DNA from: Liquorilactobacillus mali
Lineage (GTDB): Bacteria; Bacillota; Bacilli; Lactobacillales; Lactobacillaceae
Direction: 5' to 3'
DNA: 64,000 nt
Assembly (NCBI RefSeq): GCF_001437155.1
Contig: NZ_JQAR01000002.1
Coordinates: forward strand, 62,001-126,000
The notes below the pieces were generated by a model. That model worked only from the letters and a program-made list of their open reading frames with translations, made no database searches and was not told where the DNA came from. This document shows, piece after piece, positions 27,296-36,861 of this stretch (position 1 is the stretch's first letter; the number at the start of each line of letters is the position of its first letter). The position numbers and the translations under genes are program-made.

Positions 27296-28048
27296 ATGCA
27301 TCATGAAAAGATTTTATTTCATGGATTCGATCTTGATGAAATTATTTTCAATTCAGAAGTAGATACGAATGCAATGATTAATGCGCAAAGTACGTTATTT
27401 ATCTTTAATTGTCTTAATTATAAGAAACTAGGCTGTAAATCAATCTTAGTTGACAAGTACAGGGGAATCATCAGAACTAACAAGGAGACTAAGAAGTTAA
27501 TTAATCAATTTGTTGACAAGCAGGCAATTACCTTTTTGGGAACAAGGATGATGGCACAAAAACAAGGCGGACTACCATATGTTTATGGGAAGCAAGTCAT
27601 AATTCCATTGGGCGGAGCCACTCAGCATTCGACTGACTGGTTGTTAATGAATAATATTGCTGGAATTATGTTTACAGAAAATAAAAGGAATATGACGGTG
27701 TTATTCAAAGAATTCCTAGGTGCCCCGCTAGAGATGGACTTTGAAGTTGATAAGACGATAGTTAGAAGACAGCTGCGGATAGCTGGTAATATTTTGCTGC
27801 GACAGTGCAAGCTAGTAGCTGAACTCAATGATGCATTTCATGATATTAAGCAATCATCTGTTTATAATATTTGTATACCATGTTCAGATCAGGATACTGA
27901 TCATAGTTCGCTAAAGAGTGAACTAGATGGGGGAATATACTATGTTACTGAGATGGCACTCAAAGGCATTATGGGTAAAGATGTGTCTGAACAATTAATT
28001 GAGGATACTATGAAGGACATTAGGAGGAAAAGTAGAGGAATCATCTAA
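27296..28048 (+). CDS. ComK-like transcription factor
   Basis: 250 aa. The central part follows the Bacillus ComK pattern: a hydrophobic strand with ITFLGTRMMAQKQGG, then KQVIIPLGGATQHSTDWLLM (the 'IPxxS...CxWI' region), a short beta-strand TVLFKE, and a helix RRQLRIAGNILLRQ equivalent to the 'S-x-QxxRxA' segment. ComK binds AT-boxes to activate DNA uptake. The C-terminal 70 residues are specific to this protein. Divergent from a ComX/SigH-like sigma factor and just upstream of the exopolysaccharide operon, which it might also control. Homology is recognised by pattern, not by alignment. Confidence 0.6.
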   Translation: MHHEKILFHGFDLDEIIFNSEVDTNAMINAQSTLFIFNCLNYKKLGCKSILVDKYRGIIRTNKETKKLINQFVDKQAITFLGTRMMAQKQGGLPYVYGKQVIIPLGGATQHSTDWLLMNNIAGIMFTENKRNMTVLFKEFLGAPLEMDFEVDKTIVRRQLRIAGNILLRQCKLVAELNDAFHDIKQSSVYNICIPCSDQDTDHSSLKSELDGGIYYVTEMALKGIMGKDVSEQLIEDTMKDIRRKSRGII

Positions 28049-28240
28049 GTATTAAGATAAAGTTGTCTATGATGAATTTGAAAAAAAACAAGGAAAAAAT
28101 ATTGTATTACATTAGTATAAGATAGCGCATACATGAATAATATAGTATTACAATTATTCTCTTTTTAGGTTTGATGTGAAAAAAGAAGATTTTGTGAATT
28201 CTGTATGTCTTTTTTGTATTTTAATTTACTTAAAAATGTG

Positions 28241-28246
28241 TATAAT
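28241..28246 (+). promoter_or_regulatory. Likely -10 element of the exopolysaccharide operon
   Basis: TATAAT 60 bp before the GTG start of the priming transferase, in an otherwise gene-free 252-bp AT-rich gap. No convincing -35, so an activator may be needed. Confidence 0.45.
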
Positions 28247-28300
28247 TAAAACGTAACTGATTTTCCATTAATAAATTTATTTGAAGGGGGAGTCACAGGC

Positions 28301-28978
28301 GTGATTGATGATTCACGAGGGAATGGTTTCAGCAATAAGCGAATACTCGATCAAGAAAAACTCAGGAGTCGTCATCTATACCATTTCTGCAAAAGATTGA
28401 TAGATATGGTGCTAGGTGTCTGTGGTTTGGTGGCATTATCTCCAGTATTACTAGTAATTGCTGGGGCTATTAAGAATGAGGAAAAAGGCGGAACAATTAT
28501 TTATAGGCAGCAGCGTGTTGGTAAGAATGGAAAGCTATTCTCAATCTATAAGTTTCGTTCTATGTGCATGGATGCTGATAAGAAGCTTGAAGAATTGAAA
28601 CAGTTGAATGAAGTTGAGGGAGCAATGTTTAAGCTTCATAATGATCCTCGTGTTACCAAGGTTGGCAAGTTACTTAGAAGAACGAGTCTTGATGAATTGC
28701 CGCAATTATACAATGTTCTGAGGGGCGACATGAGCCTTGTAGGACCACGTCCCCCGTTGCCCGAAGAGGTTGAACAATATTCCGATTATGACAAACAACG
28801 CTTACTGGTCACACCAGGATGTACAGGCTTGTGGCAGGTAAGCGCCAGGAATGAAGTTGGATTCCATGAAATGGTCGAATTGGATTTACAATATATCCAA
28901 AAAAGCGGATTACTATATGATTTAGCAATAATATTAAAAACAATAAAAATAATGATAGTTCCGAATGGAGCATATTAA
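28301..28978 (+). CDS. Priming undecaprenyl-phosphate sugar phosphotransferase
   Basis: 225 aa, catalytic domain of the WcaJ/EpsE/CpsE family that attaches the first sugar-1-phosphate to undecaprenyl phosphate. One N-terminal membrane helix (about 32-53) is followed by [37 protein letters not shown] and SLVGPRP, then [13 protein letters not shown]. The GTG start is preceded by GAAGGGGGAG. It opens the exopolysaccharide operon. Lacks the long N-terminal membrane domain of WbaP/WcaJ, as is usual in lactobacilli. The sugar (Glc or Gal) cannot be told. Confidence 0.9.
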   Translation: MIDDSRGNGFSNKRILDQEKLRSRHLYHFCKRLIDMVLGVCGLVALSPVLLVIAGAIKNEEKGGTIIYRQQRVGKNGKLFSIYKFRSMCMDADKKLEELKQLNEVEGAMFKLHNDPRVTKVGKLLRRTSLDELPQLYNVLRGDMSLVGPRPPLPEEVEQYSDYDKQRLLVTPGCTGLWQVSARNEVGFHEMVELDLQYIQKSGLLYDLAIILKTIKIMIVPNGAY

Positions 28979-28991
28979 GAGAAGGTAGAAT

Positions 28992-29450
28992 ATGAAAAAA
29001 ATGAAAGTTTGTCTTGTGGGTTCTAGTGGTGGTCATTTGACACATTTATACTTACTTAGACCATTTTGGGAGAAGTATGATAGATTTTGGGTTACTTTTG
29101 ACAAGGAAGATGCTAGAAGTTTATTGAAGGATGAGCAAGTATATAATTGTTCATTTCCAACAAATAGAAATTTGAAAAATTTAATTAAAAATACTTTTTT
29201 GGCTTGGAAAGTTTTGAAAAAAGAGAGACCGGATGTAATAATTTCTTCGGGGGCAGCTGTTGCAGTTCCATTTTTTTACATAGGAAAGTTATTTAGATCA
29301 AAAACTGTGTATATAGAAGTTTTTGACAGAATAGATAAACCTACTTTGACTGGAAAGTTGGTTTATCCAGTTACAGATAGATTTATTGTACAATGGCCAG
29401 AAATGAAGAAAGTTTATCATAAGTCTATAAATTTAGGCAGTATTTTTTAA
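28992..29450 (+). CDS. Alg14-like glycosyltransferase anchor subunit (EpsF/Cps14F/PssD type)
   Basis: 152 aa. VCLVGSSGGHLTHL at the N-terminus, VIISSGAAVAVPFF in the middle and RFIVQWPEM near the C-terminus are the Alg14/Cps14F pattern. These proteins recruit an Alg13-like catalytic partner to the membrane to add the second sugar of the repeat unit. That partner is encoded immediately downstream but carries a stop codon (see 29461). Confidence 0.85.
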   Translation: MKKMKVCLVGSSGGHLTHLYLLRPFWEKYDRFWVTFDKEDARSLLKDEQVYNCSFPTNRNLKNLIKNTFLAWKVLKKERPDVIISSGAAVAVPFFYIGKLFRSKTVYIEVFDRIDKPTLTGKLVYPVTDRFIVQWPEMKKVYHKSINLGSIF

Positions 29451-29460
29451 GGAGATAATT

Positions 29461-29964
29461 ATGATTTTTGTAACGGTTGGTACACATGAGCAGCCATTTG
29501 ATAGACTGGTAAAAAAAATTGATTTTTAAAAAAAAGATGGTCTAATTAAAGAGGATGTCTTTATACAATATGGCTTTAGTAATTATATTCCAACTTATTG
29601 TGAGAGAAGCAAATTTGTTGAGTATAAAAAAATGATTGAATTAATAAAAAATGCTCACATCGTAATAACGCATGGTGGTCCAGCCAGTTTTATAATGGCT
29701 ATTAATGAACACAAAGTACCCATAGTTGTTCCAAGAATGTTTAGTTTTGGTGAACACATTAATAATCATCAAGTTGATTTTGTTAAAAAAGTGGCAGGAA
29801 ATAAAAAAAATATAATACCAGTTTATAATATTGATAACATAGAAGATATTATAGAAAATTATGATAAGAAAATGGATAGTTTTGAATCAAATATAAATTT
29901 TAAAAATAATCAAAAAAAATTTATTGAAGGATTTGAAAAAGTTATTGCCGATTTAATAAAGTAA
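29461..29964 (+). pseudogene. Alg13-like glycosyltransferase (Cps14G/PssE type) with in-frame nonsense codon
   Basis: Translation from the ATG at 29461 gives MIFVTVGTHEQPFDRLVKKI and then an in-frame TAA at codon 23 (29527-29529). The same frame continues KKDGLIKEDVFIQYGFSNYI and HIVITHGGPASFIMAINEHK to 29964. The family has leucine or a similar residue at this point, so TTA to TAA by one substitution explains it. The site is a T5A8 homopolymer junction, so a sequencing error is also possible. As read, only the C-terminal 110 residues (ATG at 29632) could be made, without the N-terminal GTxE loop. The Alg14-like partner upstream is intact. Confidence 0.8.
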
Positions 29965-29985
29965 TTTAGAAAAAGAGGTCTAAAA

Positions 29986-30699
29986 ATGATTCCTAAGATA
30001 ATAAATTATTGTTGGTTTGGTGGGTCAGAATTACCTTTAGAGGTCAGAAATAATATAGACAATTGGAAGAAAATTTGTCCTTCTTTCCAAATAAAAAGAT
30101 GGGATGAAAGTAATTATAATGTAAAAAAAAATAGTTATATAGAGAAAATGTATGAGGATGGGAACTACGCATTTTTAACTGATTATGTGAGATTAGATAT
30201 CATATACAACTATGGTGGAGTATATTTAGATACAGATGTAAAACTAATAAAGTCCTTAGATGAAATTGTTTCAAAGGGTGATTTCATGGCTTTTGAAGAA
30301 ACTGGAAGAGTTAATACTGGGATAGGCTTTGGAGCTGAACCAGGAAATGAAATTATTAAGAAGAATATGGACTATTATGAACAGGATGATCTGAATGGAC
30401 AGGTTAAGGTTGAAATATGTGTTAAGGTTACAACAAGTCTTCTTATTTCTTATGGATTGGACTATGAAAAAAATGTTCAACAAAGGCTTAGCAAAATTAT
30501 AGTATATCCTTCAGACTATTTTTCACCGATAAAAATGGGTACTTCAAAAATAAATATCACAGATAATACAATTGGTATTCACGAATTCGCAGCAAGTTGG
30601 TATAAGGGGAATAAGTTGATTAAAATGATCAAATATAGACTTATACCTTTAAAAAAGTTTATAAAGGTTGATATTTTGAAAAAAAAATTATTTGAGTGA
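29986..30699 (+). CDS. GT32-like glycosyltransferase (DXD)
   Basis: 237 aa. IPKIINYCWFGG at the start and YAFLTDYVRLDIIYNYGGVYLDTDVKL (shown in halves: FLTDYVRLDIIY, GGVYLDTDV) are typical of Och1/capsular GT32 enzymes, with the DTD as metal-binding motif. It adds one sugar of the repeat unit in the cytoplasm. AAAGAGG precedes the ATG. Donor and acceptor unknown. Confidence 0.8.
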   Translation: MIPKIINYCWFGGSELPLEVRNNIDNWKKICPSFQIKRWDESNYNVKKNSYIEKMYEDGNYAFLTDYVRLDIIYNYGGVYLDTDVKLIKSLDEIVSKGDFMAFEETGRVNTGIGFGAEPGNEIIKKNMDYYEQDDLNGQVKVEICVKVTTSLLISYGLDYEKNVQQRLSKIIVYPSDYFSPIKMGTSKINITDNTIGIHEFAASWYKGNKLIKMIKYRLIPLKKFIKVDILKKKLFE

Positions 30700-30709
30700 T
30701 GGTGATTTT

Positions 30710-31606
30710 TTGGATCTATTTGGCATAGTAACAACCGTTTACAATAGGAGAGAAAAATTAAAATTATTATATAAAAGTCTTATTCAACAGAGTAGGAAAG
30801 ATTTTCACTGGATTATTGTTGATGATGGTTCAACTGAAAATGTTGAAAAAATGGTTAAGTCGTGGATTAAAGAAAATAAAATAAAAATTATATTTACCAG
30901 ACAAAAAAATATGGGGAAAATGAATGCTTTGAATAATGCCTTGAAGAATTTGGTTGACTTTAAGTGGTTCTTGGTTGTTGATAACGATGATATTTTAGGT
31001 AAAAATGCAATTGAGATTGTGATTAATGATATAGAAGAAATAGAAAAAAAGGACAGAAATTTTGCAGGAGTAATATATCCTAGGTATTCAGAAAATTATG
31101 ATAAAAAAGAATTAAAAAAATGGGATAAAGTAGATAGTGAAATAAATATTATGGATTTAAAATATGTATACAATATAAAGGAATCAGCAATAATTTTAAA
31201 CGTTAAATTTGTTGCACAGGAGTTGCCAAAATTACTATCTAATAGTGAAAAGTTTTTAAGTGAAGAAATCTTATATAATAATTTGGCAAAATACGGTAAG
31301 TTTATAGTAAAAAATAAGTTGTTTTATTATTTCAATTATCTAAATGATGGTCTTACCAATAATTTAGTTAAAAATTGGAAAAAAAATTTCAGAAATTCTG
31401 TTTTATTATTTCAATCAAGGTACTATTCTGTGGCCGATATCTCATTTCAAAAGCGAGTCATTGAAAGAATTAAAACAATAATGAATTTAAATGCTTTATG
31501 TATTTCAACAAAAAACAATTTTTTTAAACCATCACCAAATAAAGTGTTGAGTTTATTACTTTTAATTCCATCTTTTTTGTATTATCTGGTTAAATTTCGA
31601 AACTGA
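30710..31606 (+). CDS. Glycosyltransferase family 2
   Basis: About 298 aa. FGIVTTVYNRREKL, WIIVDDGSTENV and FLVVDNDDIL give the GT-A nucleotide and metal sites (NDD in place of a DXD). The C-terminus is hydrophobic and may associate with the membrane. I prefer the TTG at 30710, after GATGGTGA, to the TTG at 30692 that overlaps the preceding stop; both are non-ATG. Part of the exopolysaccharide assembly line; linkage unknown. Confidence 0.75.
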   Translation: MDLFGIVTTVYNRREKLKLLYKSLIQQSRKDFHWIIVDDGSTENVEKMVKSWIKENKIKIIFTRQKNMGKMNALNNALKNLVDFKWFLVVDNDDILGKNAIEIVINDIEEIEKKDRNFAGVIYPRYSENYDKKELKKWDKVDSEINIMDLKYVYNIKESAIILNVKFVAQELPKLLSNSEKFLSEEILYNNLAKYGKFIVKNKLFYYFNYLNDGLTNNLVKNWKKNFRNSVLLFQSRYYSVADISFQKRVIERIKTIMNLNALCISTKNNFFKPSPNKVLSLLLLIPSFLYYLVKFRN

Positions 31607-31620
31607 AAGGAAAATTGACT

Positions 31621-32649
31621 ATGAGCTATCCTCTAGTGTCTTTAGTAGTACCTATTTATAACGGTGAGTCTTACATCCGCAATTTAGTTAGATGTACAAT
31701 GAATCAAACCTATGATAATTGGGAACTAATACTGGTTGACGATAATTCAACGGATAAAACTTTGAAAATAATAAAGGATTTTTCTTGTGAAAAAATTAAA
31801 GTTTTTACGAGTCCTGGTTCTGGTGTCTCATTTGCAAGAAATGAGGGTATAAAAAGATCATCTGGAGAATATTTTATGTTTATTGACGTAGATGATTCGT
31901 TTGTGCCTGAATATATAGAGAAAATGATAGATGCAATTTTAAAAGAAAATACAGAAGTTGTTCTTTGTGGATATTACGAAGTTTATTCCAAAAATAAAAT
32001 GGAAAACTCTCTTCCATGGAGTGGTTACTACGATAATGATTCTATTTTGCACGAGATATTACCGAATATTTTATACCCGATACATAGAGAAAAGAAAGTT
32101 TGGTTTCCAGTCTGGAGAACTATTTTATCAAGGGAAAGTATTGAAAAAATTAATTTTGATATAAATGTTTCTACTGCTGAGGATTTTCTATTTATGTTAG
32201 AAGTTTTTTTGAAATCAAAAAGTGTTTTCTTTTTAGATGAAAATTTATATTTTTATAATAGAAATGCTGGTTCAAGTTTGAACAGTTATATTTCTAAAAA
32301 TATGGATAAACAAAGACATAGCCATGAGGCAATGTTGAAGTTACTTAAAAAATATAATGTGTTTGAAACTCTTCGAGAAAGATACTTGCTAAACCGAGAA
32401 TCTATGTATACAACAGCAATTTCAAATGCTGTAAGAAATAAAAATAAAAGAGAAATTGATAAAGAACTAAAAAAAATATACAAGGAATTTAAGAATGATA
32501 AGCTTTTAAAAAATAAAGTAAGAGTATTTCAAAATGAATTTAAAGTAAGTTGCCCTCTGTTGTTACTACAAATGGGATGTTTGAGGCTACTAAAACTAAT
32601 TTTTATTTTTAAAGAGTTCTTAAGATTACGTAAATTTAAAGATGCTTAA
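31621..32649 (+). CDS. Glycosyltransferase family 2
   Basis: 342 aa. LVSLVVPIYNGESYIRN, ILVDDNSTDKT, GVSFARNEG and MFIDVDDSF define the GT-A fold and DVDD metal site. A second acidic box AEDFLFMLE follows, the usual catalytic-base region. The start is the ATG at 31621 with GAAAGGAAAA upstream. One of three GT2 enzymes in the cluster; sugar specificity is not readable. Confidence 0.85.
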   Translation: MSYPLVSLVVPIYNGESYIRNLVRCTMNQTYDNWELILVDDNSTDKTLKIIKDFSCEKIKVFTSPGSGVSFARNEGIKRSSGEYFMFIDVDDSFVPEYIEKMIDAILKENTEVVLCGYYEVYSKNKMENSLPWSGYYDNDSILHEILPNILYPIHREKKVWFPVWRTILSRESIEKINFDINVSTAEDFLFMLEVFLKSKSVFFLDENLYFYNRNAGSSLNSYISKNMDKQRHSHEAMLKLLKKYNVFETLRERYLLNRESMYTTAISNAVRNKNKREIDKELKKIYKEFKNDKLLKNKVRVFQNEFKVSCPLLLLQMGCLRLLKLIFIFKEFLRLRKFKDA

Positions 32650-32675
32650 GAATCAGGTTCTCTTTGGAGGGAAAA

Positions 32676-33779
32676 ATGAATATATCTTTTTTGGTTAATA
32701 ATTTCAATAATAAAGGTGGTACCGAAAGAGTTCTGTCTATAATTGCGAATGGTCTGATTAACAGAAACAAAATTGAGGAAGTATCAATATTGTCTATCTG
32801 TGATGGAAAAAGTCCCCACTATACAGTCGACAAGCGAATAAGGGTAGTCTCTTTTGATTGTGAGAACAAAAACAGAATTTATAAAAGAATCATTATTCCA
32901 AACTTAATTCATAAGTATATAAAAAATCACAAAATTGACTTTTTTATATGTGTCGATATAGGTATGTATAGTTATATGCCTAAGTTTAAAGATATTGGAA
33001 CTTGCAAAGTAATAATTTGGGAGCACTTTAATTTTTTTAATGGAAAAACATTGAAAGAAAAAATAAAAAAAAGGTATGCTGCTGGGCATGCGGACGCAAC
33101 TGTTGTTTTAGGAGATAAAGACTTTGATAACTATAAGAAAAACTTAAAGAGGATTAAACTGCTGAAAAGAATATATAATCCAGTCCCCCTTAATTTTAAC
33201 CAGAAAAGTAATTTGAAAAATAAGAGAATAATTGCTGTTGGAAGATTGGTAGATCAAAAAGGATTCGATATTTTAGTTAATGTCTGGTCTATCATAAAAA
33301 AGGATAAAATTTCAGAAGGTTGGACACTTGATATTTTTGGAGAAGGTCCTTTAAGAGAAAAACTAATTAATCAAATAGATGAACTAAATTTAAGTGATAT
33401 TAAAATTAATAATTTTACAAATGAAATAAAAAAAGAGTATTTGAAATCTTCAATTTTTGTCTTGTCATCTCGTTTTGAAGGTTTTGTACTTGTTTTGATG
33501 GAAGCACAGTCCGCTGGACTTCCTGTTGTTAGTTTTGATATTAAAGAGGGTCCAAGTGAGATAATAGTTCAGGGCGAAAATGGCTTTTTAATTAAGCCCT
33601 TTGATAAAAACGAAATGGCAAGAAAAATACTATTTCTTATGGAAAATGAAAATAAAAGAATTCAATTTTCTAATAATTCTGATAAAATAATAAGAAAATT
33701 TGATACTAAATTAATTATTAATGACTGGGAAGAATTATTTGAGGAGTTAAGAAAAAATGAACAAATTCCAGAAAATTAG
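32676..33779 (+). CDS. Glycosyltransferase family 4
   Basis: 367-aa GT-B enzyme. NNKGGTERVLSIIANGL at the N-terminus is the acceptor-side loop; IIAVGRLVDQKGFDILV starts the donor domain; SSRFEGFVLVLMEAQSAGLP carries the EX7E motif. Start at 32676 after GGAGGGAAAAA. It overlaps the next gene by 23 bp, so translation is coupled. Adds a retaining linkage to the lipid-linked repeat unit. Confidence 0.85.
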   Translation: MNISFLVNNFNNKGGTERVLSIIANGLINRNKIEEVSILSICDGKSPHYTVDKRIRVVSFDCENKNRIYKRIIIPNLIHKYIKNHKIDFFICVDIGMYSYMPKFKDIGTCKVIIWEHFNFFNGKTLKEKIKKRYAAGHADATVVLGDKDFDNYKKNLKRIKLLKRIYNPVPLNFNQKSNLKNKRIIAVGRLVDQKGFDILVNVWSIIKKDKISEGWTLDIFGEGPLREKLINQIDELNLSDIKINNFTNEIKKEYLKSSIFVLSSRFEGFVLVLMEAQSAGLPVVSFDIKEGPSEIIVQGENGFLIKPFDKNEMARKILFLMENENKRIQFSNNSDKIIRKFDTKLIINDWEELFEELRKNEQIPEN

Positions 33780-34767
33780 TATAATAATACCAACGCATAA
33801 TAGCTTAGAAACAGTAGGCGGTTGTTTAAACAGTTTTTTAAGACAAGGTTATCCAAATGTGGAATTAATATGTATTGATGATCATTCTAATGATGGAACT
33901 TTTGAATTTTGCAAAAAGTATAGTAATAAATGTAAGATGGTTTTTTCGTACTGTTTAGAAAATAAGTTGGGAGTTTCTGCTGCCAGAAATTTGGGTATAG
34001 AAAAATCCACAGGTTCAATTATTGGTTTTGCAGATGCAGATGATTATGCAAGCAAAAATTCGCTATTTATTGTAAATAATGATTTTAATGATGTTAGGAT
34101 TGATATTGTCTCATACGGGTATAATGTGGTATACAGGGGCAAGAATGGTAAAAAAGTTACTAAAATAAATGTTTTGAAAAATAAAAGGGTACACAATTAT
34201 GAATTTCAGTTTTATTCTTTGACTAGTAAAAGGGTTCAAGGTTTCGTGTGGAATAAATTCATGAGAAAAAAAGTATTGAATGGTATATTATTTTCTGAAG
34301 ATTTAACTTTGGCGGAAGATTTAAACTTTGTCTTGAAATTATCGAATAACATTAAAGGTGTTAATTTCTTAATTTCGAATAAAATAGTTTATAACTATGT
34401 GTATAATGTGAAAAGTGTCAGTCATGGGTCTGTTGATTATCAGTTCGATAAGTTTAACAATTTGAATTATGTTAATTCTCTCATGAATTTCAAAAATGAT
34501 AATTTAAAAAAAAATGATAAAATAATAAATTTATTAGGATACAAAATATATCAATGTGCGCAAGCTGTAGTAAGAATGGAAGAAGTAGATGGAGAAAGAA
34601 AAAGGAAAGCTAAGTTTTTGATGAATGAAGTAAAAGAGGATTATATTAGATGTTATTATATAAACTGGTTTTCGAATACTCTAAATAGCATTAAGCATTG
34701 TTTAGGGAAAATTGGTTTTTTGAAAAGAATTTATAGATATTATAAAAACAAAACAAATTTGAGGTGA
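33757..34767 (+). CDS. Glycosyltransferase family 2
   Basis: 336 aa. ISIIIPTHNSLETVGGCLNS, LICIDDHSNDGTF, GVSAARNLG and IGFADADDY are the GT2 core, with DADD as metal site and AEDLNFVLKL as the downstream acidic box. GAGGAG lies 9 nt before the ATG. It overlaps the preceding gene and is followed closely by the polymerase gene. Confidence 0.85.
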   Translation: MNKFQKISIIIPTHNSLETVGGCLNSFLRQGYPNVELICIDDHSNDGTFEFCKKYSNKCKMVFSYCLENKLGVSAARNLGIEKSTGSIIGFADADDYASKNSLFIVNNDFNDVRIDIVSYGYNVVYRGKNGKKVTKINVLKNKRVHNYEFQFYSLTSKRVQGFVWNKFMRKKVLNGILFSEDLTLAEDLNFVLKLSNNIKGVNFLISNKIVYNYVYNVKSVSHGSVDYQFDKFNNLNYVNSLMNFKNDNLKKNDKIINLLGYKIYQCAQAVVRMEEVDGERKRKAKFLMNEVKEDYIRCYYINWFSNTLNSIKHCLGKIGFLKRIYRYYKNKTNLR

Positions 34768-34775
34768 TTTACAAT

Positions 34776-35993
34776 TTGTCATTAAAAATTAGAATAAGTA
34801 AAATACAGGTTATTTCTGCTATCGTATTTCTATGTAGCATAGACATCGGGTATATAGATGACTTGGTACATGTTTTACCAAAAATAGTATTTTTGATTCG
34901 ATTATTTTTAATAATGATATTTTTTATGGGACTATGCGTAAAATCATATAAAAAAAATTTTCAATTCTCGACTTATTTTTTATTGTTGACAATTGTATTC
35001 TTTTTTATTTCAATTGTTACCATAGAAAATGGAGGTAGCTTTTTTGAATTTTCAAAACAATTTTCAATGATTTATTTAATAGCAATATTCATTGAAACGT
35101 ATAGAAAAGATGATGCGATTTTTTCTATTCTAGAGATTTGGAAAAGTTTACTTTTTATATTAATATTACTTGATTGGGTTTCGATGCTACTTTTTCCAAG
35201 TGGACTTTATACAACAATTTACACTGATAATTGGTTTTTGGGTTATAAAACAGAGAGATTTGTTTTTTATCTACCTTTTGCAATTATTTCAGGCTTTTTG
35301 TCATTGAAAAAGCACAATAGAATTGGTATAAATACCTATTTTACTATGATACTATGTATGTTAGCTCTTTTGTATTGCAAAGGAACTTCGATTTTTTTTG
35401 GAATGTTGATTGTTTTTCTTCTGTTTATTTTACTGGATATAGGTATTTTTAATAAAAAGATTAATTTTATTTTAAATAAATCTTTGAGTGTTCCTTTTGT
35501 TTTGAGTATATACACGGTTGTTAATATTTCTTTATTAAATGCTATAAGTTCTAAATTTTTAGATTATCTTTTGGTTAATGTTTTTCATAAAGATTTGACT
35601 CTTGATACTCGAACTTTGATTTGGCAAAGTTGTTTTCAATTAATAAAAACTAATAAATTTTTTGGAAAGGGATTTCTAACATATCAAAATTACCAGTACT
35701 ATACTAGCAATTTGTATGCAACTTCTGCACATAATATGTTATTGACATTACTAGTTACAGGAGGATTTTTTCTACTGTTGTGTTATGCTGTAATAATTTT
35801 TCTAACTGTATCGCGGCATGTGTATATGAATAATAAATATAGTAATTTTTCTAAAGTGCTTGCCATTGGAGTAGTTAGTATGTTAGTAGTAGGTGTCACT
35901 TCTTCAGAGTTTGTTTTTTCTGAATTTGGCTTTATTTTTTTCTCGTTAGGAACAATAGACTTAAAGATCTTATATGAAATGGGAGATGAATGA
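34776..35993 (+). CDS. Wzy-like polysaccharide polymerase
   Basis: About 405 aa with 10-12 predicted membrane helices and one large loop near residues 260-310 containing TLDTRTLIWQS and GKGFLTYQNY, the R/W-rich loop typical of O-antigen polymerases and ligases. It joins flipped repeat units outside the membrane. The start is the TTG at 34776, since GAGGTGA 8 nt upstream is the ribosome site; the GTG at 34764 lies inside that site. Only one such protein is in the cluster, which supports the polymerase assignment. Confidence 0.75.
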   Translation: MSLKIRISKIQVISAIVFLCSIDIGYIDDLVHVLPKIVFLIRLFLIMIFFMGLCVKSYKKNFQFSTYFLLLTIVFFFISIVTIENGGSFFEFSKQFSMIYLIAIFIETYRKDDAIFSILEIWKSLLFILILLDWVSMLLFPSGLYTTIYTDNWFLGYKTERFVFYLPFAIISGFLSLKKHNRIGINTYFTMILCMLALLYCKGTSIFFGMLIVFLLFILLDIGIFNKKINFILNKSLSVPFVLSIYTVVNISLLNAISSKFLDYLLVNVFHKDLTLDTRTLIWQSCFQLIKTNKFFGKGFLTYQNYQYYTSNLYATSAHNMLLTLLVTGGFFLLLCYAVIIFLTVSRHVYMNNKYSNFSKVLAIGVVSMLVVGVTSSEFVFSEFGFIFFSLGTIDLKILYEMGDE

Positions 35994-35994
35994 A

Positions 35995-36861
35995 ATGTTC
36001 GGAATAAAAACAAAGATAATTAGAAATCGAATAAATATTAATGGAAATAGAGTAAGGAAAGGAATAATTAATCTTGAGTGGTGGAGTGAAAAAGAGAATT
36101 TAGGGGATTACTTATCTGTAGTTATATGTGAGTGGATGTTAGGGAAAGAGTTCTTAGCTTTAAATTCACCAAGCTCAATAAAAAAAAAGAGACAGTATAT
36201 TCATTTAATGGGTGTAGGTTCCATAATTGGAATGGGAGATTTCGATGCGACAGTATGGGGAAGTGGAGTGCATACAAAATCAACTATCAATAGTGTATAC
36301 TTACAAAGAAAAAATAGAAGATATGATATTAGAATTGTGCGCGGGCCATTAACAAAGTATGTGTTAGAATTAGCCAATTATAAGTGTCCTAATTTGTTTG
36401 GTGATCCTGTTGTTTTGATGCCATATATTTATGATAATAATTTAAAAAAGATACATGATTTTAGCATTATCAAGCATGTAACAAAATCTCCTCGTATGAA
36501 ACTTGATAAGTACAATTATATAGATATGCAAACTCATGATTATCAAATGGTGGTTGATGAAATAAAATCTTCAAAAAAAATTATTTCATCATCATTACAT
36601 GGAATTATACTTGCTGAGTCCTATGGAATACCGGCTATATTTTTAAGTACAGGCGTAGAAGATGAAATGTTAAAATATTTTGACTGGTATTTTTCAACAG
36701 GAAGAACTGAAGTTAGATATGCTAGAACTCTTGATGAGGCTTTAAGATTAAAGCCAATGGATTTACCAGATCTTACTAAGATGCGTGAGGCTTTATTGTC
36801 TTCATTTCCGTATGATTTATGGAGTAGGCGAGTTATGGGGTGTAGTAATGAAAAAGAGTAA
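35995..36861 (+). CDS. Polysaccharide pyruvyltransferase
   Basis: 288 aa. NLEWWSEKENLGDYLSVVI, GVGSIIGMG, VWGSGVHT, IVRGPLTKYVL, NLFGDPVVLMP and ISSSLHGIILAESYGIPA match the CsaB/WcaK-like pyruvyltransferase family, which transfers pyruvate from PEP to make ketal substituents. It therefore predicts a negatively charged exopolysaccharide. The start is the ATG at 35995, 8 nt after GGGAG; earlier ATGs sit on that site. Confidence 0.85.
   Translation: MFGIKTKIIRNRININGNRVRKGIINLEWWSEKENLGDYLSVVICEWMLGKEFLALNSPSSIKKKRQYIHLMGVGSIIGMGDFDATVWGSGVHTKSTINSVYLQRKNRRYDIRIVRGPLTKYVLELANYKCPNLFGDPVVLMPYIYDNNLKKIHDFSIIKHVTKSPRMKLDKYNYIDMQTHDYQMVVDEIKSSKKIISSSLHGIILAESYGIPAIFLSTGVEDEMLKYFDWYFSTGRTEVRYARTLDEALRLKPMDLPDLTKMREALLSSFPYDLWSRRVMGCSNEKE

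Noticed and set aside
29632..29964. Stand-alone 110-aa glycosyltransferase gene
   Set aside because: The same frame extends upstream to an ATG at 29461 with family-typical sequence, broken only by one stop; the fragment alone lacks the N-terminal loop and a good ribosome site.
36785..36847. Earlier start for the Wzx flippase
   Set aside because: It would overlap the pyruvyltransferase gene by 77 bp without a ribosome site, whereas the ATG at 36848 follows GGGGTG.
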